Source: Nocardia transvalensis
Lineage (GTDB): Bacteria; Actinomycetota; Actinomycetes; Mycobacteriales; Mycobacteriaceae
Length of the DNA: 64,000 nucleotides
Assembly (NCBI RefSeq): GCF_015477765.1
Contig: NZ_JADLQQ010000009.1
Location: 248,001 to 312,000 of the forward strand
Reading direction: 5' to 3'
A model generated the notes under the pieces. The model saw nothing but the letters and a program-made list of their open reading frames with translations. It searched no databases and was not told the DNA's origin. The position numbers and the translations under genes are program-made. Positions 17,378 to 25,791 of this stretch are shown one piece after another. Each line of letters opens with the position of its first letter. Position 1 is the stretch's first letter.

Positions 17378-17827
17378 CTAAGGGGTGGTCAACAGCGCGA
17401 CGACAGTTGCCAGGCACATCGAAGGCCCATGAGGTAGGGAGAGTTCGGCGGGTGAGGCGCGGGCGCGCCGGGCGTGCGCGACGACCGCCACGACACCGGC
17501 CGCCCCCGTGAGCGCTGGGGCGGCGACGGCGGCCCACGCCCATGCCGGTGCGCCACCGCAGGCGGCGGCTGCGCCGAGGCCGAGCGCGAGTTTCACATCT
17601 CCGGCGCCGAAGGCGCACGGTGCCGCCAGATGGACGAGCAGATACGGCATGAACAGCAGCAGGGCGCCGGCGGCCGCGGCGGCGAAGCGGCCCGTTGCCA
17701 TCGCATAGCCGAGGATCGCCAGCGCACCGGGGAGGGTCAACAGGTCGGGTAGCCGGCGGGTGCGCAGATCGATGAGGCTCAGCACCGTGCACCAGAGGGT
17801 CAGTAAAGCGAGCGCGATGACAGTCAT
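17378..17827 (-). CDS. Prepilin peptidase-like membrane protein (A24 family)
   Basis: 149 residues from ATG 17827. It shows the two catalytic-Asp regions of A24 aspartic peptidases: SLIDLRTRRLPDLLTLP after the first helix and GAGDVKLALGLG, the family GxGD motif. About five hydrophobic helices are visible. It is short because it lacks the N-terminal methyltransferase domain of full PilD enzymes, as in the TadV/CpaA group. Mycobacteria have a similar gene in this neighbourhood. No pilin or tad genes are in the window, so its substrate is unknown. It is divergent from pepQ. Confidence 0.85.
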   Translation of the reverse strand: MTVIALALLTLWCTVLSLIDLRTRRLPDLLTLPGALAILGYAMATGRFAAAAAGALLLFMPYLLVHLAAPCAFGAGDVKLALGLGAAAACGGAPAWAWAAVAAPALTGAAGVVAVVAHARRARASPAELSLPHGPSMCLATVVALLTTP

Positions 17828-18025
17828 GTCCTGATCGTGCGCCGGAGATTCGTCCGGTGGGCCGTGCGAACACGAAATGTGGACAACCCCAACGGATGTG
17901 AACAACCCGTGACTCCGAAAGGGCCCGGCAGACGGGATTCGCCCCGCTCGCACACGAGGGCGCGACATTCGCGCGACTGTGAGCGGAATGGGGATTGCGG
18001 ACCGGTCAGCGGTAGCGTGGAAACC

Positions 18026-19147
18026 ATGTCTGCTGATCACGGCGCGCACCGTCCCGATCATGCGGCCCGGCGGGCCGCGCTGCGGGACCTGTTGGTGGAG
18101 AACGGGGTCGATGCCCTGCTGGTGACCGATCTGGTGAATATCAGATATCTGACCGGTTTCACCGGATCCAATGCGGCGCTATTGGTCTATTCCTGGGACG
18201 GCGCCGAGGACCGCACCGTGATCTGCACCGACGGCCGCTACGCGACCCAGGTGGCCGAGCAGGTCCCGGATCTGCGCGCGGAGATCGCGCGGTCCAGCGC
18301 CCGGCGGCTGGTGGAGCTGGCGGGGGAGTGGCAGACCGGCCGCGTCGGTTTCGAAAGCCACGTCGTCACCGTCGACCAGCACCGCAGCTTCATCGAATGG
18401 GGCGCGGGCCTCGAACTGGTCCGCACCCCCGGTCTGGTGGAGCAGCTGCGCCTGGTGAAGGACGCCTACGAGGTCGACCGGCTGCGGGCTGCCTGCGCCG
18501 CCGCGGACTCGGCCCTGGCGGCCTTGCTCGAGCGCGGCAGCCTGCGCCCCGGGCGCACCGAGCGGCAGGTGGCACGCGAGCTGGAATGGCTGATGTTCGA
18601 GCGTGGCGCACAGGCCGTCGCCTTCGAAACGATCGTCGCCACCGGCGCCAATTCCGCCGTGCCCCATCACCGTCCGACCGAGGCGGTGCTGGCGCCCGGC
18701 GATTTCGTCAAACTCGACTTCGGCGCGGTGGTCGACGGCTACCACTCCGACATGACCCGTACCCTGGTGCTCGGCACGCCCAGCGACTGGCAGCGCGAGG
18801 TGTACGAGCTGGTGCGTGAGTCGCAGCGGGCGGGACGGAACGCACTGAAACCGGGCGTGGAGTGCAAGGCCGTGGACGCCGCCGCCCGCTCGATCATCGA
18901 GGCGGCCGGGCACGGCGAGCTGTTCGTGCACGGGCTCGGGCACGGTGTCGGCCTGCAGATCCACGAAGCGCCCGGAATCTCCAAAACGGGCACAGGTACA
19001 CTGCTCGGTGGCGTGGCGGTGACCGTCGAGCCAGGTGTGTACTTCCCCGGCCGCGGCGGTGTGCGGATCGAGGATACGCTCGTGGTTCGCGAGGGGGGCC
19101 CCGAACTGCTCACGCTAACGAGTAAAGACCTGACCGTGGTCGACTGA
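18026..19147 (+). CDS. pepQ: M24 family Xaa-Pro aminopeptidase
   Basis: 373 residues. An N-terminal creatinase-like domain (NIRYLTGFTGSNAALL) precedes the pita-bread metallopeptidase domain. All five metal ligands are visible: Asp231 (VKLDFG), Asp242 (YHSDMTRT), His306 (LGHGVG), Glu335 (TVEPGVYF) and Glu349 (RIEDTLVV). It should cleave X-Pro bonds of peptides in the cytosol. I chose ATG 18026; the open frame begins 63 codons upstream but that part has no homologous content. It is followed 54 bases later by efp, as in mycobacteria. Confidence 0.94.
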   Translation: MSADHGAHRPDHAARRAALRDLLVENGVDALLVTDLVNIRYLTGFTGSNAALLVYSWDGAEDRTVICTDGRYATQVAEQVPDLRAEIARSSARRLVELAGEWQTGRVGFESHVVTVDQHRSFIEWGAGLELVRTPGLVEQLRLVKDAYEVDRLRAACAAADSALAALLERGSLRPGRTERQVARELEWLMFERGAQAVAFETIVATGANSAVPHHRPTEAVLAPGDFVKLDFGAVVDGYHSDMTRTLVLGTPSDWQREVYELVRESQRAGRNALKPGVECKAVDAAARSIIEAAGHGELFVHGLGHGVGLQIHEAPGISKTGTGTLLGGVAVTVEPGVYFPGRGGVRIEDTLVVREGGPELLTLTSKDLTVVD

Positions 19148-19201
19148 CGCACGGTTGCCCTACGACGGTGTTTGATTTAACAACAAGGAGACCCGAGGAC
19201 A

Positions 19202-19765
19202 GTGGCGGACACGAGCGACTTCAAGAACGGCCTCGTGCTGAAGATCGACAATCAGCTGCAGCAGATCGTCGAATTCCAGCACGTCAAGCCGGGTAAGGGT
19301 CCGGCGTTCGTGCGAACGAAGCTGAAGAACGTCCTCTCCGGCAAGGTGGTCGACAAGACCTTCAACGCGGGCGTCAAGGTGGAGGTCGCCACCGTCGACC
19401 GCCGCGATATGACCTACCTGTACCACGACGGGTCGGACTACATCTTCATGGATGGCGACACCTACGACCAGATCCACATTGGTGACAAGGTGCTCGGCGA
19501 CAGCGCGAAGTTCCTGCTGGAGAACATGCCGGTGCAGGTCGCGATGCACGACGGCGAGGTGCTCTACGTCGAGCTGCCCGTCACCGTGGAGCTCGAGGTC
19601 ACCCACACCGAGCCCGGCCTGCAGGGCGACCGCTCCAGCGCGGGCACCAAGCCCGCGACCCTGGAGACCGGCGCCGAGGTGCAGGTCCCGCTGTTCATCA
19701 ACCAGGGCGACAAGCTGAAGATCGACTCGCGCGACGGCAGCTACCTCGGCCGCGTCAACGCCTAA
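19202..19765 (+). CDS. efp: Translation elongation factor P
   Basis: 187 residues, the standard length. EF-P relieves ribosome stalling at polyproline. Domain I has the loop HVKPGKGPAF with Lys32 at the tip, the residue that contacts the P-site tRNA and is modified in some bacteria. The KOW/OB domains end with the signature GDKLKIDSRDGSYLGRVNA. GTG start with AAGGAG upstream. It is followed 4 bases later by nusB, so the two are co-transcribed. Confidence 0.98.
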   Translation: MADTSDFKNGLVLKIDNQLQQIVEFQHVKPGKGPAFVRTKLKNVLSGKVVDKTFNAGVKVEVATVDRRDMTYLYHDGSDYIFMDGDTYDQIHIGDKVLGDSAKFLLENMPVQVAMHDGEVLYVELPVTVELEVTHTEPGLQGDRSSAGTKPATLETGAEVQVPLFINQGDKLKIDSRDGSYLGRVNA

Positions 19766-19769
19766 TCTG

Positions 19770-20282
19770 GTGACTGTGGCGGATCAGCCCGGGGACAAGA
19801 AGTCCTCGTACAAGAAACTCGGTGCCCGGCACAAGGCCCGCCGCCGCGCGGTGGACCTGCTGTTCGAGGCCGAGGCCCGCGACGTCGACCCCGCCGAGCT
19901 GCTCGCCGAGCGCGCGCAGCTGGCGGTGCGGGACGAGTCGGTGGCACCGGTGAACCCCTACACCCAAACCCTGGTCGAGGGCGTCGCCGACGATCTCGAC
20001 CGGGTCGACGGCACCATCGAGTCCTACCTGCAGGATTGGACGCTGTCGCGGCTGCCCGCCGTCGACCGCGCCATCCTGCGGGTCGCGGTGTGGGAGTTGT
20101 TCCACGCCAACGACGTCCCGCCGGTGGTGGCCGTCGACGAGGCGGTGGAGCTGGCCAAGGAGCTGTCCACCGACGATTCGCCGGGCTTCGTCAACGGCGT
20201 GCTCGGCCAGGTGGTGCTGGTGGCACCCCAGGTGCGTGCCGCGGCCGCCGCGACCCGCACCCCACGCGACGGTGAGGCGTAG
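19770..20282 (+). CDS. nusB: Transcription antitermination factor NusB
   Basis: 170 residues, all-helical RNA-binding protein that joins NusE on boxA RNA for rRNA antitermination. The N-terminal signature KLGARHKARRRAVDLLFEAE and the C-terminal block VAVDEAVELAKELSTDDSPGF are intact. GTG at 19770, with a second in-frame GTG at 19776; the first leaves a 4-base gap from efp. The next gene starts at the base after the stop. Confidence 0.97.
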   Translation: MTVADQPGDKKSSYKKLGARHKARRRAVDLLFEAEARDVDPAELLAERAQLAVRDESVAPVNPYTQTLVEGVADDLDRVDGTIESYLQDWTLSRLPAVDRAILRVAVWELFHANDVPPVVAVDEAVELAKELSTDDSPGFVNGVLGQVVLVAPQVRAAAAATRTPRDGEA

Positions 20283-20540
20283 GTGCGTAAGTACCTCGTC
20301 ATGGCCCTGCGCACCCCGCGGTGGGACGACGCCGTCATCCAGCCCCACCGCGACTGGCTCGCCGACGTCCGTGCCCAGGGGCGGCTCGACTGCACCGGTC
20401 GTTTCACCGACGGTAGCGGCGGCGCGTATGTCGTCCTGGCCGAAGATCTCACCGCGGCAAAGGATCTGGTCTTCACCGACCCCATCCACACCACCGGCGC
20501 CTCCGAAGTGACGGTCTACGAGTGGGAGATCACCGGCTGA
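20283..20540 (+). CDS. YciI-like (YCII domain) protein
   Basis: 85 residues with the small ferredoxin-like fold of YCII proteins: RKYLVMALRTPRWDDAVIQPH, then the conserved His-containing HRDWLADVRAQGRL, GRFTDGSGGAYVVLAE, and FTDPIHTTGASEVTVYEWE. The family is thought to have small-molecule catalytic or dehydrochlorinase-like roles, mostly untested. The GTG start directly abuts the nusB stop, so it is the last gene of pepQ-efp-nusB. Confidence 0.85.
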   Translation: MRKYLVMALRTPRWDDAVIQPHRDWLADVRAQGRLDCTGRFTDGSGGAYVVLAEDLTAAKDLVFTDPIHTTGASEVTVYEWEITG

Positions 20541-20551
20541 CCGTGCCGGTG
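20531..20551. terminator. Hairpin at the convergent YciI/serine hydrolase junction
   Basis: CACCGGC and GCCGGTG pair around a 7-base loop that includes the YciI stop codon. It lies between converging genes and may stop transcription both ways. Confidence 0.45.
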
Positions 20552-20559
20552 GTCGTCGC

Positions 20560-21933
20560 TCACGCGGCAACCTTGGGTGCGCAACGCATTCCGATGTAGC
20601 AGCAGGGTGTTCCGTCCGGCAGGGCCGCGAACACCACCGGCATCCACGCCTCGGCGAACGCTCCGGCCCCGGCGCCCGCGAACACCCCCTGGGATACCGG
20701 CACCAGTTCCGCCTCCAGCGGCGGCGAGAAGTCCTTCATGCCGCCCACGAATTCGTACCGCAGGTGCGGGACCGGATCGTCGGTGATCGTGATGATCACA
20801 CCTTCGCGCTCGTACACGCCGGTGAGTGGGCTCATGTCGACGACCGGTGGCTGTGCGGGCGGGGCGAAGGAGTCGGGCATGCGGACATCGGCCAGTTCGG
20901 CGAGCAGTTCGCGGAACAGGGTGCTGTAGAGCCGGCGCGCCCCGCCACCGTTGGTCATCAGCGCGACAACGACACCCGCCGACGGCACTACCCGCAGATA
21001 GGAGTATTGCCCGGTGGCGGCGCCGTCGTGGCCGTAGCCTGCCACGCCGTCCCAGTCGTACAGGGTCCAGCCCAGTCCCCATCCGTCGGCGCTGACCGTC
21101 CATTTGTCGGGTACATCGACCTCGCGACGCTGCATGGCCGCAACGGTTTCCGCGGCGAGAACCCGCGTGCCGTCCGGCGTGAGACCGCCGTCGAGATGCA
21201 GTCGCGCGAAACGAACCATATCCGCGGCCGTGACCAGCACCCGTCCGTAGGGTCCCGCGCTGCGCGGCATGAGATCCCAGGCCGGTACCGGTTCGGGATC
21301 TCGGCCGGGTTCGCCGGAATGGCCCATCGCGACCCGGAAACGCAGCGCCTCCTCCGGCAGGGTCATCGTATGGGTGAGCCCGAGCGGGGCAGCCAACCGC
21401 TGCTTCACCGCGTCGTCCCAGCTCAGCCCGGTCAGCACCTCGACGAGACGACCCAGCACGTTGTAGCCGACGCTCGAGTACGAGATCGCCGCTCCCGGTG
21501 GGCAATCCAGTGCCACCTCGCGGGCGGCGGCGACATAGCGCTGCAGACAATCGTCGCCGCGGCCGCTGTCGAAGGTGAAATCGCAGGTGAGCCCGCCCGT
21601 ATGGGAGAGCAGCTGCCGGACGGTGATGGTGTCTGTGGCCTGCGGGTCCGCGGTCGCGAATTCGGGCAGGACCGCCGCGACAGGCGAATCCAGGTCCACC
21701 GCACCCGATTCGACCAACTGCATCACCAGCGTCGCCGTGTAGAGCTTGGCGATCGAACCGGACTGGAACACCGAATCCGGTGTCGCCGTGACACCGGTCC
21801 CGCGGTGGAGCACCCCGGTGGCCAACTCGTGGACCTCGCCGTCGACGAGCACGGCGAGCGTCGCACCCGGGACGTGGTGGGCGGCGCGTAGATCATCCAG
21901 CCGGGCCTGCCAGCGCTCGATATCGAAGGTCAT
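20560..21933 (-). CDS. Beta-lactamase-family serine hydrolase
   Basis: 457 residues. The class C beta-lactamase/esterase fold is clear: nucleophile SxxK in FQSGSIAKLYTATLV, Tyr motif in YSSVGYNVLGRL, and the long C-terminal beta region with GHDGAATGQYSYLRV. No signal peptide, so it is probably a cytosolic esterase or D-peptidase-like enzyme rather than an exported lactamase. A second beta-barrel segment from about residue 340 (LTGVYEREGVIITI) resembles the lipocalin-like domain added in this family. A ribosome site (GGAAAGG) precedes ATG 21933, and a palindrome cluster lies just upstream. Confidence 0.92.
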   Translation of the reverse strand: MTFDIERWQARLDDLRAAHHVPGATLAVLVDGEVHELATGVLHRGTGVTATPDSVFQSGSIAKLYTATLVMQLVESGAVDLDSPVAAVLPEFATADPQATDTITVRQLLSHTGGLTCDFTFDSGRGDDCLQRYVAAAREVALDCPPGAAISYSSVGYNVLGRLVEVLTGLSWDDAVKQRLAAPLGLTHTMTLPEEALRFRVAMGHSGEPGRDPEPVPAWDLMPRSAGPYGRVLVTAADMVRFARLHLDGGLTPDGTRVLAAETVAAMQRREVDVPDKWTVSADGWGLGWTLYDWDGVAGYGHDGAATGQYSYLRVVPSAGVVVALMTNGGGARRLYSTLFRELLAELADVRMPDSFAPPAQPPVVDMSPLTGVYEREGVIITITDDPVPHLRYEFVGGMKDFSPPLEAELVPVSQGVFAGAGAGAFAEAWMPVVFAALPDGTPCCYIGMRCAPKVAA

Positions 21934-21951
21934 GAGGACATCCTTTCCGTA

Positions 21952-21994
21952 CAGTGTTCCTTATTCGAACACTGTGCGCTATACCGCACACTGT
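21952..21994. promoter_or_regulatory. Operator-like palindrome cluster upstream of serine hydrolase
   Basis: CAGTGTTC (21952-21959) pairs exactly with GAACACTG (21967-21974). A second, overlapping palindrome pairs ACACTGTGCG (21969-21978) with CGCACACTGT (21985-21994), one mismatch. The word GAACACTGT recurs near 12.66 kb. This looks like a TetR-type operator, but no TetR gene is adjacent. Confidence 0.5.
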
Positions 21995-22052
21995 TCGCCA
22001 AGTGGCGGGTAGGCAGACATGGATCCCCAGGGTGTGCGAGATGGGCGACGAA

Positions 22053-23222
22053 CTAATCCGTGCCGCCTATCGACGACTCCGGAACTCGAGTCGGTGGCTG
22101 TGCGAGCCAGCCCGCCACGATGACCAGTCCGGTCGGGCGGTGTACGGCGAGAAAGCCGAAGGGCCGATCGAAGGTTGCGGAGATTTCTCTGGTGGTGTGC
22201 GGGCGGAATGCGGCGGCTCGGGCCAGGGTGATCGCCGTGACCGCGGCGGCTTCGAAACCCTCCCGGGTGAAGCGGGCCAAGGCATCCTGACCGGCCTGGG
22301 CGACGTAGAGCGGGGTGGGGGAGATGGCCGGGAAATGTTGGCGGCTGCTGTCGGTCGCGGTGCGCAGGCCGAACAGGTCGGCGTGCTGGAGCAGCCCATG
22401 CGAGGAGCGAATCTCGAACGGGGGCAGTTCGATGCGCAGGGTGTCGGCGACGGCACGGGTTTCGCGCACGATCAGGCCCGGCCCCTCGGTGCCGACGGGC
22501 AGATCCGAACGGGCCTCGATCGTTCCGTCCAACGCGGCGAGCCCGATGCCGAGCACCTCGCCCGGCGTGCCGTCGCCCAGGAACAGATGCACGTCGAGGT
22601 CGCCGGTGCCCCGCACCACGACCCGCGTCACCGGCGTCGGTCCGGCCAGGATCGCGGCGTCGTCGAGCCGTTTCGAATCGCGCGACAGTCCCGGCCCGCG
22701 ATGCCCCCGCCACGGCCCGTCCTGCGGTTCGAGCACATCGTCGTGGAACGGCTGCAACCATGCGGTCCGCGCGACTACCGCGGTGGCCAGCACCATCAGC
22801 TCCTGCGGGGTCAGTTGCAGCGGGAAGCGCCGGATGAGCCCATCGGTGTGCCGAGCCGCCCAGGCATCGAGCGCCTCCTGTCCGGTGAGTTTGTCGACGG
22901 TCCCGGCGGGCAGCGCCCGCACCCACTCCCGGTGTAACTCGATATCCGCGCGCACCCACACACCGAGGGCGGCCGCCACGGTTTCGGCGTCTCGCAATTC
23001 GGCCAGCAGCCGCAGCGCACCGTCCTGTGCGGCGTCGGCCGGAAGCCCCACCGCCGCAGCCAGTTCCGACCGCGCCGATTCATCGGCGGCCCCGGCCAGC
23101 ACGCTCAGCAGCGGCCACAGGCCACATCCGGACAGCACGAAATCGTCGGTGCCCGCCACCGCGCACCACCGCCCGGTCAGATCATTGGCGGCGGCCACAT
23201 GCGGCTGCAGGCTCGTCTGCAC
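22053..23222 (-). CDS. Serpin family protein
   Basis: 389 residues, the size of a single serpin domain. The C-terminal third is diagnostic: hinge REGFEAAAVTAITLARAAAF (family ExGTEAAA), then SATFDRPFGFLAVHRPTG and LVIVAGWLAQP, matching the strand 4B-5B block FxaDHPFlFxIrhxxTg. Upstream there is LSGCGLWPLLSVLAGAA, equivalent to the first serpin helices. No signal peptide, so it probably acts inside the cell. Serpins trap serine or cysteine proteases by cleavage of the reactive loop; the target here is unknown. Hinge Ala residues are kept, suggesting an inhibitory type. Confidence 0.85.
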   Translation of the reverse strand: MQTSLQPHVAAANDLTGRWCAVAGTDDFVLSGCGLWPLLSVLAGAADESARSELAAAVGLPADAAQDGALRLLAELRDAETVAAALGVWVRADIELHREWVRALPAGTVDKLTGQEALDAWAARHTDGLIRRFPLQLTPQELMVLATAVVARTAWLQPFHDDVLEPQDGPWRGHRGPGLSRDSKRLDDAAILAGPTPVTRVVVRGTGDLDVHLFLGDGTPGEVLGIGLAALDGTIEARSDLPVGTEGPGLIVRETRAVADTLRIELPPFEIRSSHGLLQHADLFGLRTATDSSRQHFPAISPTPLYVAQAGQDALARFTREGFEAAAVTAITLARAAAFRPHTTREISATFDRPFGFLAVHRPTGLVIVAGWLAQPPTRVPESSIGGTD

Positions 23223-23244
23223 AAGACCAGCCTACCGACGCCGA

Positions 23245-23283
23245 ATGCCCCCGCCGGGGGTGTACGGAAACCGGCGGGGGCAT
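23245..23283 (-). terminator. Perfect 13-bp hairpin after the SnoaL-like gene
   Basis: ATGCCCCCGCCGG at 23245-23257 pairs exactly with 23271-23283 around a 13-base loop. It begins 10 bases past the SnoaL-like stop on the minus strand, and upstream of the serpin start. Confidence 0.7.
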
Positions 23284-23292
23284 GCCCGAGCC

Positions 23293-23742
23293 TCAGGCAG
23301 CCCGGGGGATCAGGGTGTTCTGACGTGCCGCTGCCCACCAGCGGCCGTCCTGTTTCACCAGCACATACAGCGCGATCATGGCGGGCTCCTGGTCGATGAG
23401 CTCGCCCTCTGCGGTGGTGGTGCGGGCGACCTTGTGGGCGAGGGCGACGTCCGGGCGCAGGAACGTCACATCGATGACGTCGTAGCGGACGTACTCGTCC
23501 TTCAGAAATCCGGCCAGCCCGGCGCGGCTGCTGTCGAGCAGCGCATCGCGTCCGGTCAGCAGCGTGCCCACCGCATTGACGACGGCGGCGTTGGCGGTGA
23601 AGTCGGCGATCATCAGCTCGGCGTCGTTGGTGTTGTAGCCCGCTTCGACATTGCCGACGATCGCGCGGATGGCGGCGATATCGTCGGTGTGGTCGACGGT
23701 GGTGTCCTCGACGCGAGGGGCGTTGCTGCGTACTGCGGTCAT
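23293..23742 (-). CDS. SnoaL/SgcJ-like NTF2-fold protein
   Basis: 149 residues from ATG 23742. The pattern is that of the SgcJ/EcaC group: AIRAIVGNVEAGYNTNDAELMIADFTANAAVVNAVGTLLTGRDAL (helix, then the conserved N-D/F-A-A-D block; only parts are diagnostic) and C-terminal strand DGRWWAAARQNTLIP. These cone-shaped proteins bind small hydrophobic ligands or act as cyclases or oxidoreductases, many without known role. A longer open frame adds 36 N-terminal codons that overlap the divergent promoter region; I rejected that start. Confidence 0.85.
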   Translation of the reverse strand: MTAVRSNAPRVEDTTVDHTDDIAAIRAIVGNVEAGYNTNDAELMIADFTANAAVVNAVGTLLTGRDALLDSSRAGLAGFLKDEYVRYDVIDVTFLRPDVALAHKVARTTTAEGELIDQEPAMIALYVLVKQDGRWWAAARQNTLIPRAA

Positions 23743-23876
23743 GCACTCATCGTTGCTCCTCAACCACACTTCAGGTCCAGCGGCGATTCCAGTGGTCTCG
23801 ATCACCGTCATCGGACCCGTCGTGAGATATCGTGAGGGCGAATGTGTCATTCGGTCGCTACGTCGAGGAGGACGAG

Positions 23877-24434
23877 ATGGCCCGCGTCGAAACGCCCGCC
23901 GCGCGTCTGCGCGGGCTGCAGGTCGGTGGCTGCACGCCGCAGCAGGCGTGGGAATTGTTCGACAGCCTGCCCGCGGTGCGTGTCGATGAGATCACCACCG
24001 GGCGCTGGCGCGGCGACGAACTGGACACGGGTCACCCGTGGGCCGGAGTGCTGCTCGAATCGGGTTGGTACGGTAAGCAATTCGACGGGTCCGAGGCCGT
24101 GCAGCCGCTGTTGTTCGCGGGTTCGGACGGGGCCGTGTTCCCGATCGATCCGCGCCGCGTCCCGCTTGCCCTCGCGGGCCGCATCCCGATGGCGGGTATC
24201 CGGGCGGCCCGCGCCCTGCTGCCCGTTCTGCGCCCGCTGCTGCGCACCCGCACGCCCCGGGCCCGGCTGCGTGATCTGGAGTACCGCGGAAAGGTCAGCG
24301 CCGCAATGATTTACGATCACCTGCCGATCATCGACATCTTTCGTCTCGTGGACGACGAAACCCTGCTCGGCGTCATGGATCTGCGCGGCATGACGGCCCC
24401 CTACTTTTTCATCCTGCGCCGCGAGAACACCTGA
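23877..24434 (+). CDS. GXWXG/DUF4334 domain protein
   Basis: 185 residues from an ATG preceded by GAGGAGGAC. The N-terminal GXWXG domain shows VDEITTGRWRGDELDTGH and LLESGWYGKQFDG; the C-terminal DUF4334 domain shows RGKVSAAMIYDHLPIIDIF and LLGVMDLRGM, ending YFFILRRE. The family is common in actinobacteria, has a fatty-acid-binding-like barrel and no proven role. It is followed 69 bases later by a flavin monooxygenase on the same strand. Confidence 0.88.
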   Translation: MARVETPAARLRGLQVGGCTPQQAWELFDSLPAVRVDEITTGRWRGDELDTGHPWAGVLLESGWYGKQFDGSEAVQPLLFAGSDGAVFPIDPRRVPLALAGRIPMAGIRAARALLPVLRPLLRTRTPRARLRDLEYRGKVSAAMIYDHLPIIDIFRLVDDETLLGVMDLRGMTAPYFFILRRENT

Positions 24435-24503
24435 TCCGGCCCGCCGCGCCGCCTACCATCGAGGGAACCGGTATTTGCGACGCGGACCGAAGAGGGTGTC
24501 CCG

Positions 24504-25733
24504 ATGGAACGCACGACCTGTCTGGTCGCCGGCGGCGGCCCTGCCGGAATCGTTTTCGCCCTGTTGGCGGCCCGTGCCGGGGTCGACGTGACCGTGCTCG
24601 AGAAACACGATGACTTCCTGCGAGATTTCCGCGGCGACACCGTCCATCCGACCACGCTGGACCTGTTGGACGAGTTGGGTCTCGGCGAGGAGTTCGCCAA
24701 GCTGCCGCAGCGGCGGCTCACCGCGGTCCAACTGCCCTTGCGCGGGCGGATGTTCACCTTCGCGAGCTTCGAGAATCTGCCGGGCAGGCACAAATACATC
24801 GCCATGGTCCCGCAGTGGGATCTGCTGGATCTGCTCGCCCGCGCCGCCGACCAGGAGCCGAGTTTCCGGTTGCGGATGCACACCGAGGCCACCGATCTCG
24901 TGCGCGAGGGCGGCCGCGTGGTCGGCGTGCGCTATCGGACCGACGACGGCGATACCGGCGAGATCCGCGCCGATCTGACGCTGGCCTGCGACGGTCGCGG
25001 CTCGGTGCTGAGGGCCGCCGCGGGGCTCGGATCCCACAGGTGGGCAACGCCGTTCGATGTGTGGTGGTTCCGGATTCCGCGCCACGATACCGACCCCGCG
25101 GGCGCGGTCCCGGTGCTGACGGCCGACCGGGTGGCAATCATGCTCGACCGCGGCGACTACTGGCAGTGCGCCACCCTCATCGCCAAGGGCAGCGATCCCG
25201 CACTGCGCCGCGGCCCGGTCACCGAGATCATGCGCACCATGGCCGACGCCGTGCCGTGGCTGGCCGACCGGATCGAGGCGGTGCGGGACTGGGATGAGGT
25301 GAGGCTGCTCGACGTGAAGCTCGACCGGCTCGACCGCTGGTATACCGACGGCTTCCTGTGTCTGGGCGATGCGGCCCATGCCATGTCACCGGTGGGCGGC
25401 GTCGGCATCAACCTGGCCGTGCAGGACGCCGTCGCGGCGGCCCGGATCCTGGTTCCGAAACTGCTGTCCCATCAGGTGAGTGTGGCCGATCTGGCGCGCG
25501 TGCAGCGCCGGCGCACCCTACCGACCGTCGTCACGCAGCGGATGCAACGCTTCATGCACGCCGTGGCCATCGGCCCCGCGGTCTCCGGCCGGTTGAACGT
25601 CTCCAATTCCGACCGGACCCCGGTGCCGCTGCGGGTGTTCCGCCGCCTACCGGTGATCCGCAGCCTTCCCCCGTTCCTTGTCGCGCGCGGCATATTGCCC
25701 GAGCACGCACCGGATTTCGCCCGCCGCCCCTGA
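24504..25733 (+). CDS. FAD-dependent monooxygenase (PHBH-like)
   Basis: 409 residues of the class A flavoprotein hydroxylase fold. FAD-binding GxGxxG is VAGGGPAGIVFALLAARAG; the DG motif is LACDGRGSVLRAAAG; the late FAD-ribityl motif is CLGDAAHAMSPVGGVGINL. It lacks the C-terminal thioredoxin-like domain of phenol hydroxylases. Such enzymes hydroxylate aromatics or polyketides using NAD(P)H; substrate unknown. ATG with a weak GAGGG site. Confidence 0.92.
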   Translation: MERTTCLVAGGGPAGIVFALLAARAGVDVTVLEKHDDFLRDFRGDTVHPTTLDLLDELGLGEEFAKLPQRRLTAVQLPLRGRMFTFASFENLPGRHKYIAMVPQWDLLDLLARAADQEPSFRLRMHTEATDLVREGGRVVGVRYRTDDGDTGEIRADLTLACDGRGSVLRAAAGLGSHRWATPFDVWWFRIPRHDTDPAGAVPVLTADRVAIMLDRGDYWQCATLIAKGSDPALRRGPVTEIMRTMADAVPWLADRIEAVRDWDEVRLLDVKLDRLDRWYTDGFLCLGDAAHAMSPVGGVGINLAVQDAVAAARILVPKLLSHQVSVADLARVQRRRTLPTVVTQRMQRFMHAVAIGPAVSGRLNVSNSDRTPVPLRVFRRLPVIRSLPPFLVARGILPEHAPDFARRP

Positions 25734-25791
25734 GAACGATCCTGCTCGATCGGGATGCGGACCACGCTGCTTACCCAAGGCCTCAGGGGAT

